Part shown: one piece after another, positions 24,101 to 36,700 of the stretch
Layout: each line of letters starts with the position of its first letter
Numbering within the stretch: the first letter of the stretch is position 1
Translations under genes and position numbers: made by a program
Origin: Galaxea fascicularis
Taxonomy: Eukaryota > Cnidaria > Anthozoa > Scleractinia > Euphylliidae
NCBI GenBank assembly: GCA_948470475.1
Contig: OX419335.1
Coordinates: 34,816,319-34,880,318, forward strand
DNA length: 64,000 bases
Direction of reading: 5' to 3'
The notes under the pieces: generated by a model
What the model saw: only the letters and a program-made list of their open reading frames with translations
The model's database searches: none
Told to the model about the DNA's origin: nothing

Positions 24101-27100
24101 ATGCCCCCTGATGCTTACACCTCAGGCGAGAGAATGTACGGAAGATAAGGTTTATTACATTGCTGTGGTCGGTTGTTCGCGTCAAGTATGTCCTCTGATT
24201 ACTATCCTATCACGTGACTGTATTTTTCTTGTCCAATCCCTCAGCTCCACCCACAATTCTCAAACCAGACGAAACCACCATTATCAGCGACAGAGGAAAA
24301 TCAGTTGAGCTAAAGTGTCCGGCAATCGGCAACCCACAGCCTACTATCACTTGGCGTAAGAACCATAGGCCTGTTTCGATTGATGGTATTAAATTCAAAC
24401 AGAAGGATTCAGGAGCATTGGTGATAACGTCTCTGCTGCCTTTTGATTCTGGAACCTACTTGTGCACAGCAAAGAACCCCACGGGACAAGACTTTCTCAT
24501 CCTCACACTTCACGTATATAGTAAGTCCAGTTTGGAGTTGTTGAAGTCAGAAATTGGTGTAACGGGAATTCGATCTTTAAAAAAAATCAAACGATTGGAA
24601 GGTTCACCTTTCTAACGTAGTACAAACAAGGGTCTCTTTTTTTTTTTCTTTTCTTTTTTTTGTCTTCTCAGAAGATTTAAAATTCGGGGCCCTATTTCGG
24701 ACTTAAGACGAATTTCTCAAAATTTGATTCAACCTGATACACAATTTATATTCTTTTTTTTTTTTTTTTGGTGTGGGGGGGGGGGGGGGGTCAATATTAC
24801 ATTGGCGTGGGAAAGAGCTACAATTCTAATTTATAGCTAACGTTCATGCATTTGCAGGGAACCTGGTAAGTTTGTACATCTACTTGGTAATTGTATTTCA
24901 CCATACCACTCGCAGATGGACTCGCGGTCCGACATGGAAATCTGCGCTTTCTTGAAACACAGATACTGCGCATAATTTTACACTTTTTGCTTTGACCACT
25001 TAAGTTTCTCCAGAAATAATCAGACCACCGCCAAACCTGGCCGTAGATGAAGGAGATTCCATACTGATGGAATGCGTAGCACGTGGATTTCCCATTCCAC
25101 AAATCCATTGGTTTCAGAATGATCAACGTACTCGATTCAATGGATCAGTGATTGAAATACCAGCGGTATCCTCACGGCACACTGGTATATATCGCTGTGT
25201 GGCTGAGAATATGGTTGGAAATGCAACTGCTACTGCTGTTCTGGCTGTTAGAGGTATGTCTATATTATTCCCATCCTGATATTCGTTTAAAAACAAACGG
25301 TTGTGGTTTGGAGAATTTGTCTGATTTCTTTAGAAGAAAATTGGTCTAAAATGGAACATTCATAATATTAAATTGGCAGTTAAATGGTAGGCTGCCCCGG
25401 GTTAACAAATAGGTGCCAAGACTGCACTGTTACTCCAACAGTTAGTTTAGTATTTACTTGTTCAACCACGCTGTAACATACCCTGTAATCTCTGATCTCT
25501 AATGGTATCTCTGAGTTCTCTCACATGCACCTCGCTCTAAGTTAAGTACAACCTTGAAAGTTCAGAGTTAAATACTAAATCTGTAGACTTGTTTACGGAC
25601 CGTGGGAGTGTAGAATTCAAGACATTGCTCATTCAGGAATACTTAAACTTACCAACGCGATCACACAAACTAATAGTGGACTTCCCGTGAAAACGTTAGA
25701 AGAATGACTTAGAAAAGAGGGCTTAACAGTTAACCAGAACTCATTAAGGTCCCAGCCAAGGTTAGCAGGAATTCCCAAGCATGCCTACAACGAGAAGTCA
25801 CATCAACAATCAATCCAGAAGACGAAACAATTCGGAACTCAGAAAACTGATGTGTGGGCTAACCTTGACCCTTGAATAATAATGTATAGAGGTCTTCCCT
25901 AAAACTAGACTAAACTACTGCCATATATATGTTGTGCCGCGTAGCACTATAAACACATGCAAGTGATGGAACAGAGAATTAACTCTGAAGTGTAAATTCA
26001 AGTGCTAATGGAAACCCATGAAAAACCCACTGGGCGTTAGCCCTAGTAAAGGGTATCAGGGAACCACACGAGGCAAAGAAAAAATTCTTATGACCTCGGT
26101 GGGAATCGAACCCACGACCTCCGGATTAGATCTACCGTTGCTCTGCCGACTAAGCTACGAGGTCGGACAGAGAAAGTCGGGGACGATTGAGATGGTGAAT
26201 CGCGGCGAAGAGAAAGTAAGGGTACATATATATGTTGTGCCGCGTAGCACTATAAACACATACAAGTGATGGAACAGAGAATTAACTCTGAAGTGTAAAT
26301 TCAAGTGCTAATGGATTCCCACCGAGGTCATAAGAATTTTTTCTTTGCCTCGTGTGGTTCCCTGATACCCTTTACTAGGGCTAACGCCCAGTGGGTTTTT
26401 CATGGGTTTCTATTAGCACTTGAATTTACACTTCAGAGTTAATTCTCTGTTCCATCACTTGTAAACTACTGCCAGTCGAGGTACTGCCACGAAAACTACT
26501 CCTTTCTCAGATTTTGCTCCTGAAATAAACCGTAAATAAAATTTTGTTTGTGATTGTTAAGAATTGGATCTCCTGGATCGTAAGTGAAAGGCGAAGGCCA
26601 TGGGTTCCGGAAACGTTTATAAAGTTTATTCATTCTTCCAAACTTTACTGTCACTTTACAAGCACTGAACTTAAGATCTTGACGAAAAAGGACTTCTCTC
26701 TCACAACCAAGTACAGTACTGTACTGTACTGATCGTACCCTGATTCTGATTCTGTTTTTGTAGAAGGAAACAATCGCTTCTGCCCGATTCAGAAAACCTG
26801 ATCCTTTGCCGCTGTTTGGTACATTGAATCGCACGGTCACATCAGTCATTTTTCAATTAATCCACAGCTGCGCCCGTAATACTAGAGCCCAAGTCACTGG
26901 TCAGGGTGTTGGCTGGAAGCTGGATTGAACTAACATGTAATGCGACTGGTTACCCGAAGCCCTCTGTGAGCTGGTTCAGAGAGAGGGTACCCATTAATAC
27001 TAGTCTTCCTAGGTATGTTATTCTGCCATCAGGAAGTCTGCGTATTCTGGGTGTGGCACTGTCAGACAGCGGAATCTACTCTTGTGAGGCGTCGAATCCC

Positions 27101-30100
27101 CTTGGTGATGCACGCCACCCCGTGGAGCTGTCAGTACAAAGTAAGACCATAATCAGCTTTGCAGTAAATGTTTCCATGGACATATTGGGTTCTTTATAGA
27201 AACGAGTAGGGGCCTGGGAACTAGAAATTTATCGATTGTTTCAGCGACACGGAAGAGCATCTCAAAAAATGGTCACGTTACCAACTTTGAGCTTGTCTAG
27301 TTGCATAGGCTCATGGAAATAGTGAAAAATACAGACTTCGGTGAAGTGGGACGCACTTGAGACAGTTGTATGGGAATTTCCTGTTTTTTATTCCCGGCTT
27401 GTGGCTTTTCAACCAAACATGCTCAAACTTGCTGAAACTGCTTTCATGCGGGAAACCATTTCAATAAAGTTCGGATTCGTTCGCAGGCCCTTACTCGTTT
27501 CTTAAGTGGGCATATTTCCTCCCGAATCACTCAAGCAATTAACTAAAGTAAACACCGACTTAAACATACATCGTTGCATTTGCTGAGTTAATAGAGAATT
27601 CAGCGATAAGAAGGGAATGATGATACATTGTGTACTGTATTTTGGGCCATTGTACGTTGCCCTGAAATTTTGGTGAAGTTTCCTCTTCAACAAAAGGGAA
27701 AACAGTTGCGTGAATGGGATCCATACAATTGAAATGCATTTTTTATTACTCTTGCATTTCCCCAAAAAACCTATCTTATCTTTCTTTTGCTGCTCCGTGT
27801 TTCAGTTCCTCCAAAAATTATCAAGTATCCTCAGAGCATTTCCATTGACGAGGGAGACACGATCATCTTAGAGTGTGAGGCCCTTGGTTTTCCTGTTCCT
27901 CAGATAACATGGTATCTGAACGACAGTGCTTTTCTAACTAACGGTTCACTAGTGGAGATTAACAGTGCCAGAAGGTTACAGCATGAAGGTCTTTACCGCT
28001 GTGAGGCGAAAAATCCAGCAGGAACTGTGTCTGCCAGTGCTCATGTGACGGTGAACAAAGGTTAGTGTGTGCCAGAGGTATTTTAGTCCTGTGCAAACAT
28101 TTTTGGTAGCTCTTCTGACATCTTAAAATCTACGGAGAATCGTGTTCAGTTTGCCGGAAACAGGATAATTTTTTTTAGTATTGATTAAGCTAATATTGAT
28201 ATAATGATTGCGAAATATCTGCCCGGAAATCGAGCGTCACCTTCTGTCTGCTCTGAAGAATAAGTTTGTTTATCTTTTGCGTGAAAGAACTTTATAGGCA
28301 ATCAGCTTACGTTTGATCAAGGTGTATCCATAAGATAAGGGAACAATTGAATGTAGTTCTAGTCAGTCAGAGACCTAACCTTGTTGTGTACGCGAGAAGT
28401 TCTGAGAAATTAAATTCTGGAAGCGAAAAGCGACAGTGTGCGTTCCTTACTTATTCCCCTCAAGTTTTCTGAGTTAAAAGAAGATAACAGAGTTAATTGC
28501 TCCGGCTAATCACCCCAAAGAATCGATCGCTACTGCTCATTCGAAATTGTTAGATGTGCAGCAGTCTATTTCTGTTATTTATGCACCTATCTATGTTAAG
28601 CCGCAGGGGAAGCTGGGCATTGGGGGGGGGGGGGGGGATTTGACCTCGCTTCATTTTTTCTGTTCAAATGCCCAACCCCAGGGATGTTATGATTGTTGAA
28701 AAGAGTACAAATTCCCCATTGTTATTTGTTTGGCAAGTTTTTGTTGCTATTGCCGTCCAAGTTCATTCTGATTCCTGTCCACTTCCAGGAATAACGGAAT
28801 CGCTAAATGTCCTTTTGTCTTTGTGTTTTTTAGGAAGTGACGAAAGCGTTGCTCAGACTGGAAAGCCTGGTATTATTCTTATTGTATCATTCTTATTAGA
28901 TGTAGAATATAATCGTAAAACCAAGAGATACCATAAGGCTTGAAACCTTGTAAATTTATGTCTTTAAATAAGAAAACCTAAATCTAAACCTTTTATTGTT
29001 GTTACTTGGTACAGGCCACCTAATTCTGCCGTCGAAAAGTTCGCATCATTTGAAACCCTTCTTGGGCAACTTGATTCCGAAAACATCGAATATTATGTAA
29101 TGGGAGATATGAATTGCAATATGAATTCAGTGTGTGACAACAATTCTCGTCTGCTGTCAGATATAGCTGGTATTTATGATCTTCAGCAGCTGATAAGTAC
29201 ACCTACACGTATCACTGAAGTTACATCTACTTTAATTGCCGTAATTTATACCAATTTTCCCGACAGGGTAGTCTGTTCCGGAGTTTCCCATGTCAGCATC
29301 AGCGATCACAGTTTAGGCTATGTTAATCGAAAGCTATCTATTGAATCTCTTTGTAAACGGCATAACACTATAACCTGCAGAATTTTCAAAAATTTCAATC
29401 GAAGGTGCTTTCGTAATGATATCTTATGCCAAAACTGGGATAGTTTAGATACTTTTCACGACCCATATGTTATGTGGGCTGATTGGAAAACTAAATTTTT
29501 AGCTATAGTCGAAAGTCATGCACCAATACGCACTAAACGTGTTCGACCAAACAATTCTCTATGGATTGCGTCAGATTTGAAGAGACGGATGCATGATCGC
29601 GACATAGCAAAATTAAAGGCTATACGTTCTAAGAATTCACTTGGTTGGGCCACTTTCAAAAGGCTACGCAATAGAGTGAATTATGAAATCAAACTTGCTA
29701 AGGCGCGTTATTACAAAAATTCCTTCGACGAATACAAAGGTGATTCTCGGCGGACCTGGAAGACAATTAATGAGCTTACTTCTCGTAAATCTAACAAAGT
29801 CTCTGTAAAAGAATTAGTAATTGATGGTGTTTCTATCACCAATTCACCCGATTTATCGATGCATCCAATGAACATTTTTCAACCATTGGTCCTAAACTCG
29901 CTGATGAAATTCCATTGTTAAACAATCAAAACAATAATCATCTCAAATATCTTTCTGCCACTGACAAAAGGTTTCAATCCAGTGCAATTAACAGCAATCA
30001 AGTTCTTTCTCTCTTGAATAAGCTTAGCAAATCGAAAGCAACAGGTCTTGACAAAATATCTGCCAGGCTTATTCGAGAATGCGCTGATCTGATCTGCATT

Positions 30101-33100
30101 CCTATTTGCAAGATCTTTAATTTGTTAATTCCAGGCATTTTCCCAGACGACTGGAAATGTGCCAAAGTTACTCCTTCATTCAAACAAGGAAAGCTAAATG
30201 ATATTAACAGTTATCGTCCAATTTCGGTTATCTCGATTGTGGCCAAAGTGTTTGAACGAATAACCTATGATGAGCTGTACGCGTATCTTTCTGAAAACAA
30301 CTTGATTTCCCAATGTCAATCAGGCTTTCGCTCCATGCACTCTACAGTTACATCTTTAGTTGAGGCTACCGACAATTGGGCTCTCAACATTGACCTTGGT
30401 AACGTTAATGCTGTAGTGTTTTTGGATCTAAAGGAAGCTTTCGACACGGTTGATCACATCTTACTGTCTAAACTTCGCCCCTATGGAATTCAGGGAAACG
30501 CTCACAGTTGGCTTGAGTCATATCTTTATAATCGAACCTCAAAATGCTTTGTTAATGGCTCTCTTTCTAAAATTTGTTCCCTTCAATTGGGTGTTCCTCA
30601 GGGAACCATACTAAGTCCTCTTTTGTTCTTATTATGCATAAATGACCTACCTAATTGTCTATATCATTCCCAGCCCAGAATGCATGCAGACGATACGCAT
30701 CTTACTTGTGCTGGTGTTGATATGAATGCCATTCAAGATGTCCATAACATTGACTTGGAAAACATCAGAAAGTGGCTTGTTGCCAACAAGCTTACGTTGA
30801 ACATGGCTAAGACCGAATTCATGTTAATCGGTTCGAGGCAAAGGCTTGGCACCTTCACTTCATCTCCAGCCCTTCTAATTAGTGGAGCTCCCGTTAACCA
30901 AGTCTCTACAAGAAAATCTCTGGGAGTTCTCGTCGATGAAAATCTTACGTGGAACGATCATACCAATAAATTGGCCAAAAAGATCGCATTCAGTATTGCA
31001 GCCCTTAAACGGGTGAGACAGTTTGTCCCTCCGTCGACCCTTCTCTGCATTTACAATGTTTTAATTTAACCACACTTCGATTATTGTAGTGTCGTCTGGG
31101 GAAATTGTTCCTAAAACTTTCCGATAAACTACAAAAGCTCCAAAATCGTGCAGCCAGGGTGTTGACCTACTGCAGCTTTGATACTGATGCTTCTGTTCTT
31201 TTCGAGTCTGTGGGATGGAAAAATCTTAGTACTCAGCGTAATTTACAAAAAGCTTTGTTGGTCTATAAATCCATTCATGGCCCTCCCCCGGAGTATTGAC
31301 GTTCCAAATTTTTGAACCGTGATGATATCACCCCATACCCACTCCGTGATTCTGCCAATAAACTTTCTGTTCCTTTGCCACGCACAAACTATTTTCGTAA
31401 TAGCTTTTATTATAGTGGAGCGGCTCTCTGGAACAGTCTACCCCTTAATGTCAGGAAAGCAGAATCTCTGAGTGAATTTCGAACTGCTTTAAATAATTAC
31501 TTAAGTAATGGAGGCACGGCATTCATGGAAACCAGGTTTTAATATTGGCATAATAGTGTTTTAGATCGGTTTTATTGTAAGCAATTATATAACATTTATC
31601 GTTCGTTGTTTGTACTTTCGAACTTTTAGTGTAATTTATGAAGATTACCTGACTGCAAAGTAGTTCTCATTTTCATTTTTGAAGTGAGCCCTCTCACTAA
31701 GCACTGTAACTCTTAGGGCCAACTTTGCCAGTAAATATGTTTAAATAAAAAAAGTAGTTCTCACTGGCATATTGCACTGAATTGGCACCACATTGACCCT
31801 AAAGCTCATTGGTTTATTATTTAAAATTGAACCACAGTGGCAACATTTCAAATGTCTAGTATATCCTTTGGCTGTTTTTAAAAAATGGGTGTATTTGTCT
31901 TTAACATCGATTACTGTAGTGTACAATGTCGTAATAGTCTTCAAACATTTTGGTGGCATCTTTGAAGAATGTCCTTGTTTCTTCAGAGTTTGTCTTCACA
32001 CCGCTGGATTCAGAAGCAGATGCAGGCTCAACTTTCACCTGGGACTGTACTGCCACAGGAACACCAACACCCACGATGGAGTGGAAAAAGGAAGGCGTAG
32101 CCCTGTTTCCTGGATACCCTGGGCACATAAATATCTTAGCCAATAACAGCTTGATAATAAGAGGAGTGAAGCCAGAGGATGCAGGTCAGTATCAGTGCTA
32201 TGCGAGTAACAGGAATGGCGAACAAGCTGTGCAAGCCGAGCTTCGGGTCAGAAGTAAGGAGCATTTATTGTTTCGTAAATGGTTTGAATTCAGGAGTCAT
32301 ATCTTAACTTAGTGAAGTACGATCGTCCGGACGAGTGTAGTCCTGAGAAGGACTGTTTGAGGTGACATTGACTTACGTTTCGACAACCTGAGCGGAAGTC
32401 GTCATCAGAATCAAGTGATTTGTGTAACGTCGGTAGATGGTCTTAAACAGTCCTTCTCGGGACTACAGTTGTCCGGACGATCCTACTTCACACAGTTATG
32501 ATTTATTGTTTCTTTGTTCTTTCGTTCGTCAGTGTCTCAAAAATCAAACATAACTTCACGAATAAAGTCGCACTTGAAGGACACGAGGGCTATGGTTATA
32601 TAGTGCTTTATCTAAGACCAAGTTTTACTCTCACCACACCTTCCGCTTTGTTTATAAGCGTGCCCTCGTACATGTGAAACTAAGCCTAGCAATTAGTGTC
32701 GTGCTGTCTACATGTTATACATTGCACGGTGCAATAAGGAACCTGTGGCACGAATACTTCCAACTCGTTTTCATTTCCTCTTAAAAACACTGAGCAGAAA
32801 TTTATCCTTCTCTAAAATGTACTGGGTGAAATTGTGCGACCAAAAGGCAACAGTATTTGTTAATAATTAGTAGACGTAAAGGCAGTTTCGCAAACCAATT
32901 AGTTTGAGGACGTGTAAGCATATAGCCGGCTGGAGTAGCGCAGAAAACCTCTTCACATGGCGTCTTGCTCAAATTCGGGTCGTACAGTGTATTTTCGGGT
33001 CGTACAGTGTATTTGTTGTCAAACGCTCTGTTGTAGTACCCAGTCATTGCAGCTTGCGGTACAAGCTTATTTTTTTCGTTCATTTTCCTTGTACTTTTTC

Positions 33101-33677
33101 GTAGTTAACGGAAACTGGAGCAAGTGGCAAGAATGGGAGCCGTGCACTAGCTCATGTGGATCTGGGTTCCAGTATCGATTCAGAACATGTGACAATCCTG
33201 TTCCCAGTAATGGCGGCAAACCCTGTCCAGGGAGTGATGTCGAGTCACAGCTATGTAATGTACAATCCTGTCCAGGTGAGACTAACATCAGGTGAATGTC
33301 AGATGAGATGATAAGTGTTTTGGTGGGTAATTTTCTTTGGATTGCAGTGCGCAAGTGCACATTAGTTAAGATCAGTTCATTTGACGGTTTTTGTCGACAC
33401 TGAAGAAGGGTCATATACCCGAAACGTCTGTGTTCTTAAGAAACATTTCTGACACTTTTCATATATTTTTCACTACATGAATCGAACCACTGATATATGA
33501 GTCCATCATTTCCTATTGTGAGTAACTGTGGCTGTCACGTCTAACCATGAAGTAATAAAAATTTGGTTTTATCAACGGAGTTGATAATGTAATTTGATCA
33601 TCGTACAGAATCCCTGTACGGTGGTCAATTCACATTATTAACTCCGTTGATAAAACCAAATTTTTGTGAACTACTTC

Positions 33678-33713
<36 letters not shown>

Positions 33714-36700
33714 CTCCCTTTATTCATAAAGTAATAATTCCAGTAACTGACAGTGGAAGCCAGTTGTGTTCAACTGTGAGACGTACTGTAACTAGTGGTG
33801 CAGTGGTTAGAAATGGCTGTGTATTGAGTTCTCAGGCAACATTATGTCTTACTGCTAATATTTCTCTAACATTAAGCTCTAGAAACTATGGTCCGTTTAG
33901 AGATTGATACACTGCCACAAACTGCTTCTATAAACGGAAACACGGATTACAACCTCGTACTAGAGAACCCTGGGGACGAGGTTAACCCGGGACATTGTCC
34001 ATCGTCACGGAATTGATTGCATGGGACAAATTTAAATCCTCAATTTCAATGCGCCTTGGTATTTGTGACCTTTCAACCACCATTTCCAGTCATAGAAACA
34101 ACGCGTTCGTGTCGTGTACTAAGGATAGCATTGTACACAGTCGTTTTTAGGGGAGTCGTTGAGCAGGTGAAATAATAATTCTCTAAAAAAACCGACTGCA
34201 TGGGTGACTGCACTGTTTCAAATGAGTAATGAACAGTAATGTTTGTGGAGCTCACCAGTTTGTCCCTCAGATTCGACTTACTGGTTGTTTTCCTCTTTCG
34301 TGGCCTTTCCAGTTGACGGTAACTGGTCGGTGTGGACAGCCTGGACGCGTTGCTCTAAACTCTGCAATGGCGGAGAACAATTCCGATATCGTGAGTGCAA
34401 TAACCCAGCTCCGCTACATGGTGGTAAAGAATGCGAGGGAGACAAGATTGAATCTAACCCTTGCAACACTTTTGTCTGTTCAGGTGAGACCTGGTTTGCT
34501 TTGTATTCATGTACATATTGTGGCTTTTGTCCTTGTTATTAATTTTATTTTCCGTTGTTTTTGGGTATGGTAATGCATGATAATGAATTTTTAAACAAAG
34601 GGAAATAAAATTAAAACCAAGGATAAAATTGAACCACAACATGCACATAAGGGGCGTGTTTCTTCCTGTTGCTTTGTTTTAAAGTGCTGAAATTCGAACT
34701 CTACTGGGATTTATTTACAGCATTTTTTTAGTAGCTTAAAAGAGTCTTTGTCTATAACGAGAGTGCAGCAGAAAAATACGAATTGTCATTTGTGTCATTT
34801 TGCCGCTAAACCGTGCCGGCTTCCTCCGGAGCAGACCGTGACCAGCAAAATTTGACATCCGGCATCATTAAAGAGTGTTGCCGTGATGTGCAATGCCAGT
34901 CACCTTATTTTGTATTGTCACTCGCTGTTGTTGTGTTAGTGGTGTCTAAGAAATTAAACCATGCGTTATCAATATATTGCTGCTTCTTTAGTCATCCAGG
35001 TATGTTCAACAAAGATCTGATGTCTTGTTTCACCTTTTCACTTTCATTCCTCCTTCCGTCGCATGGTTTTGTTTCTCTTATGTATATGGCCAGTGTTAGA
35101 AAATCGTTTCAGGACAATAAACGCCCATTCCTGTATATTTTTTGACATCGATATTGGAATTGAAAATTGTTCAAGAACAGAACTACAGAAAGCCCTTCCA
35201 TGAATTGAAATAAGACGTGACAACCAGCGCGTTATGAATTAAGGGTCTTTCAAGAATGTCAATTTTGTTTTGATTGCAGATAGTGTTGAAGTAGCGATTG
35301 GTCAAGTCCATGGTACAGTCAACAACGTCATGCTACCAACCCTTCTTCTATTGGCCAACCTGACCGAGACTCCAACCAATGAGACTCACGTGTCCTTCTC
35401 CATCAGCGGCATGCCGGGACCGATTCGAAACTGGCTCAAGTCTGTAGCAATCCCGTTAACCACCCCGGTCTATTGGGTTACAGCGCGAGCGAAGCCTGGT
35501 GCCCAGAATGGTCTGAATATCACTAAAGGGCGTTTCGTGTTCAAAACGAGGGTAAATTTCAATTCTGGAGAGACATTGTTGATCGTGCATCGCGGACACG
35601 GCGTGAACGAGAAGGGTGTGTTTGTGGTGGATGTTGACGTTACGGGAAGAACACCTAAGCTGCCATCCAACGCTAGAGTGAAATTCCCAGACTTTGAGGA
35701 GGTTTTTGTCAAGACTGGAGTGGGTCAGATGAGCTCGTCTTCACAGTGAGTTTGTTAGGGTTGCTTTTACTTTTAGTCAACATTTAAAGCTTAATAGTAC
35801 CTTTCCGTCAGTGCGAGTAGAATCAATAAAAACATCTTAAACCAGTCGTCACTGTTATGTGAAAGGATAAAGCCTTCTAGACACGTCGAAACTACTCCCA
35901 AGTTCATGTCCAGGAATGTTTCCCTTGTATAATGCAGATTGGCTTTTAATTGTTTTCACTGAGGAGACAATTTGTTCAGTCACCGGTTCTTGACTCGATG
36001 CTGTGCCTTTGTGTTGTCGCAGGTTACTGATGATTGTGGATGGTAAAACCATTCCTTTCTCGAGTAATTCTACCGTAAACTACACTTCCGAGGACAACCA
36101 AAATGGATCTTTGTATAACACAGTGCAAGTAACTGCTGTGGATGTGAGCCAAGCGCGTGAAACAGATGCACTTAGAATTGAGATGACTTCGTCTGTCGAA
36201 AAAGGTGTGAAGCGGGCCTTAACAACTGAATGTCAAAGTTTACGTTCTTTTTCGTTCTTGTTTCTAATCCATTCAAGAAACGTATCCCGACAGCTTTTGT
36301 CTAGTCCGGCCGTCATTTCTATAAGGGCAGTTTTTTCCACTTATATAATGGCAGCATGTCGTTTCACTGTACTTTTGTTCACAACAGCTGCTGATAATTC
36401 ATTTTGGTTTTAATTTTACTGAAGGTATAACGGTGTTGGGAAAAAGTTCTTGAACCAATTGTAGGTCTTATGCTCTCATGCAAATGAACTGAGGCAAATC
36501 TGAGCAAAAATACAAGCAGGGTAAAATCCCTTAAACAGGCTAGGTGATTATGCCCCTTGCCTCCTGCGCAGATATTCTTTGTGCTCGTCACGCAAGGAGA
36601 GATTGTGTGACGAACCAAAAGAAAGTCGCGTTGTAGGCTGTTATGCCCCAAGGGGCCTTCATTAATGTTTTTCAATATGCTCTCTCTCTCTCTCTCCATC

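Larger units (their letters stand above)
18381..32253 (+). other. Hemicentin Ig I-set array, 11 domains, one per exon
   Basis: Exons 6-16 each encode one I-set Ig domain of about 80-93 residues. Each has the early Cys, a Trp 10-15 residues later (QWTMNG, KWRKED, LWYKDG, SWYKGR, LWLKDN, TWRNNL, TWRKNH, HWFQND, SWFRER, TWYLND, EWKKEG) and the late Y-x-C motif. Most carry D-x-G-x-Y before the second Cys; the first domain has TEGPYSC instead. All splice junctions between them are phase 1, so any exon could be skipped or duplicated without a frameshift. Domain starts often read PP(R/K/T)-, the usual I-set A strand. Confidence 0.92.
33105..34483 (+). other. Hemicentin thrombospondin type 1 repeats (2)
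   Basis: Exons 17 and 18 (33105-33275 and 34313-34483) are each 171 bases and encode one TSP1 repeat. The first has [18 protein letters not shown] and six cysteines ending in QSCPG; the second has [18 protein letters not shown] and ends TFVCSG. The W-x-x-W ladder for C-mannosylation is present in both. The second has SKLC where the usual motif is (S/T)xTC or SxSC, which removes the usual O-fucose acceptor Thr/Ser before that Cys. Confidence 0.92.

Noticed and set aside
26092..26164. Functional tRNA gene on the minus strand
   Set aside because: The anticodon arm cannot form a proper 5-bp stem with a 7-base loop, and the sequence is the head of a dispersed SINE.
26018..26269. Open frame reading [14 protein letters not shown] in its middle
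   Set aside because: It is the plus-strand translation of the antisense tRNA-like SINE head, a known kind of false protein in repeat-rich genomes, and not a gene.
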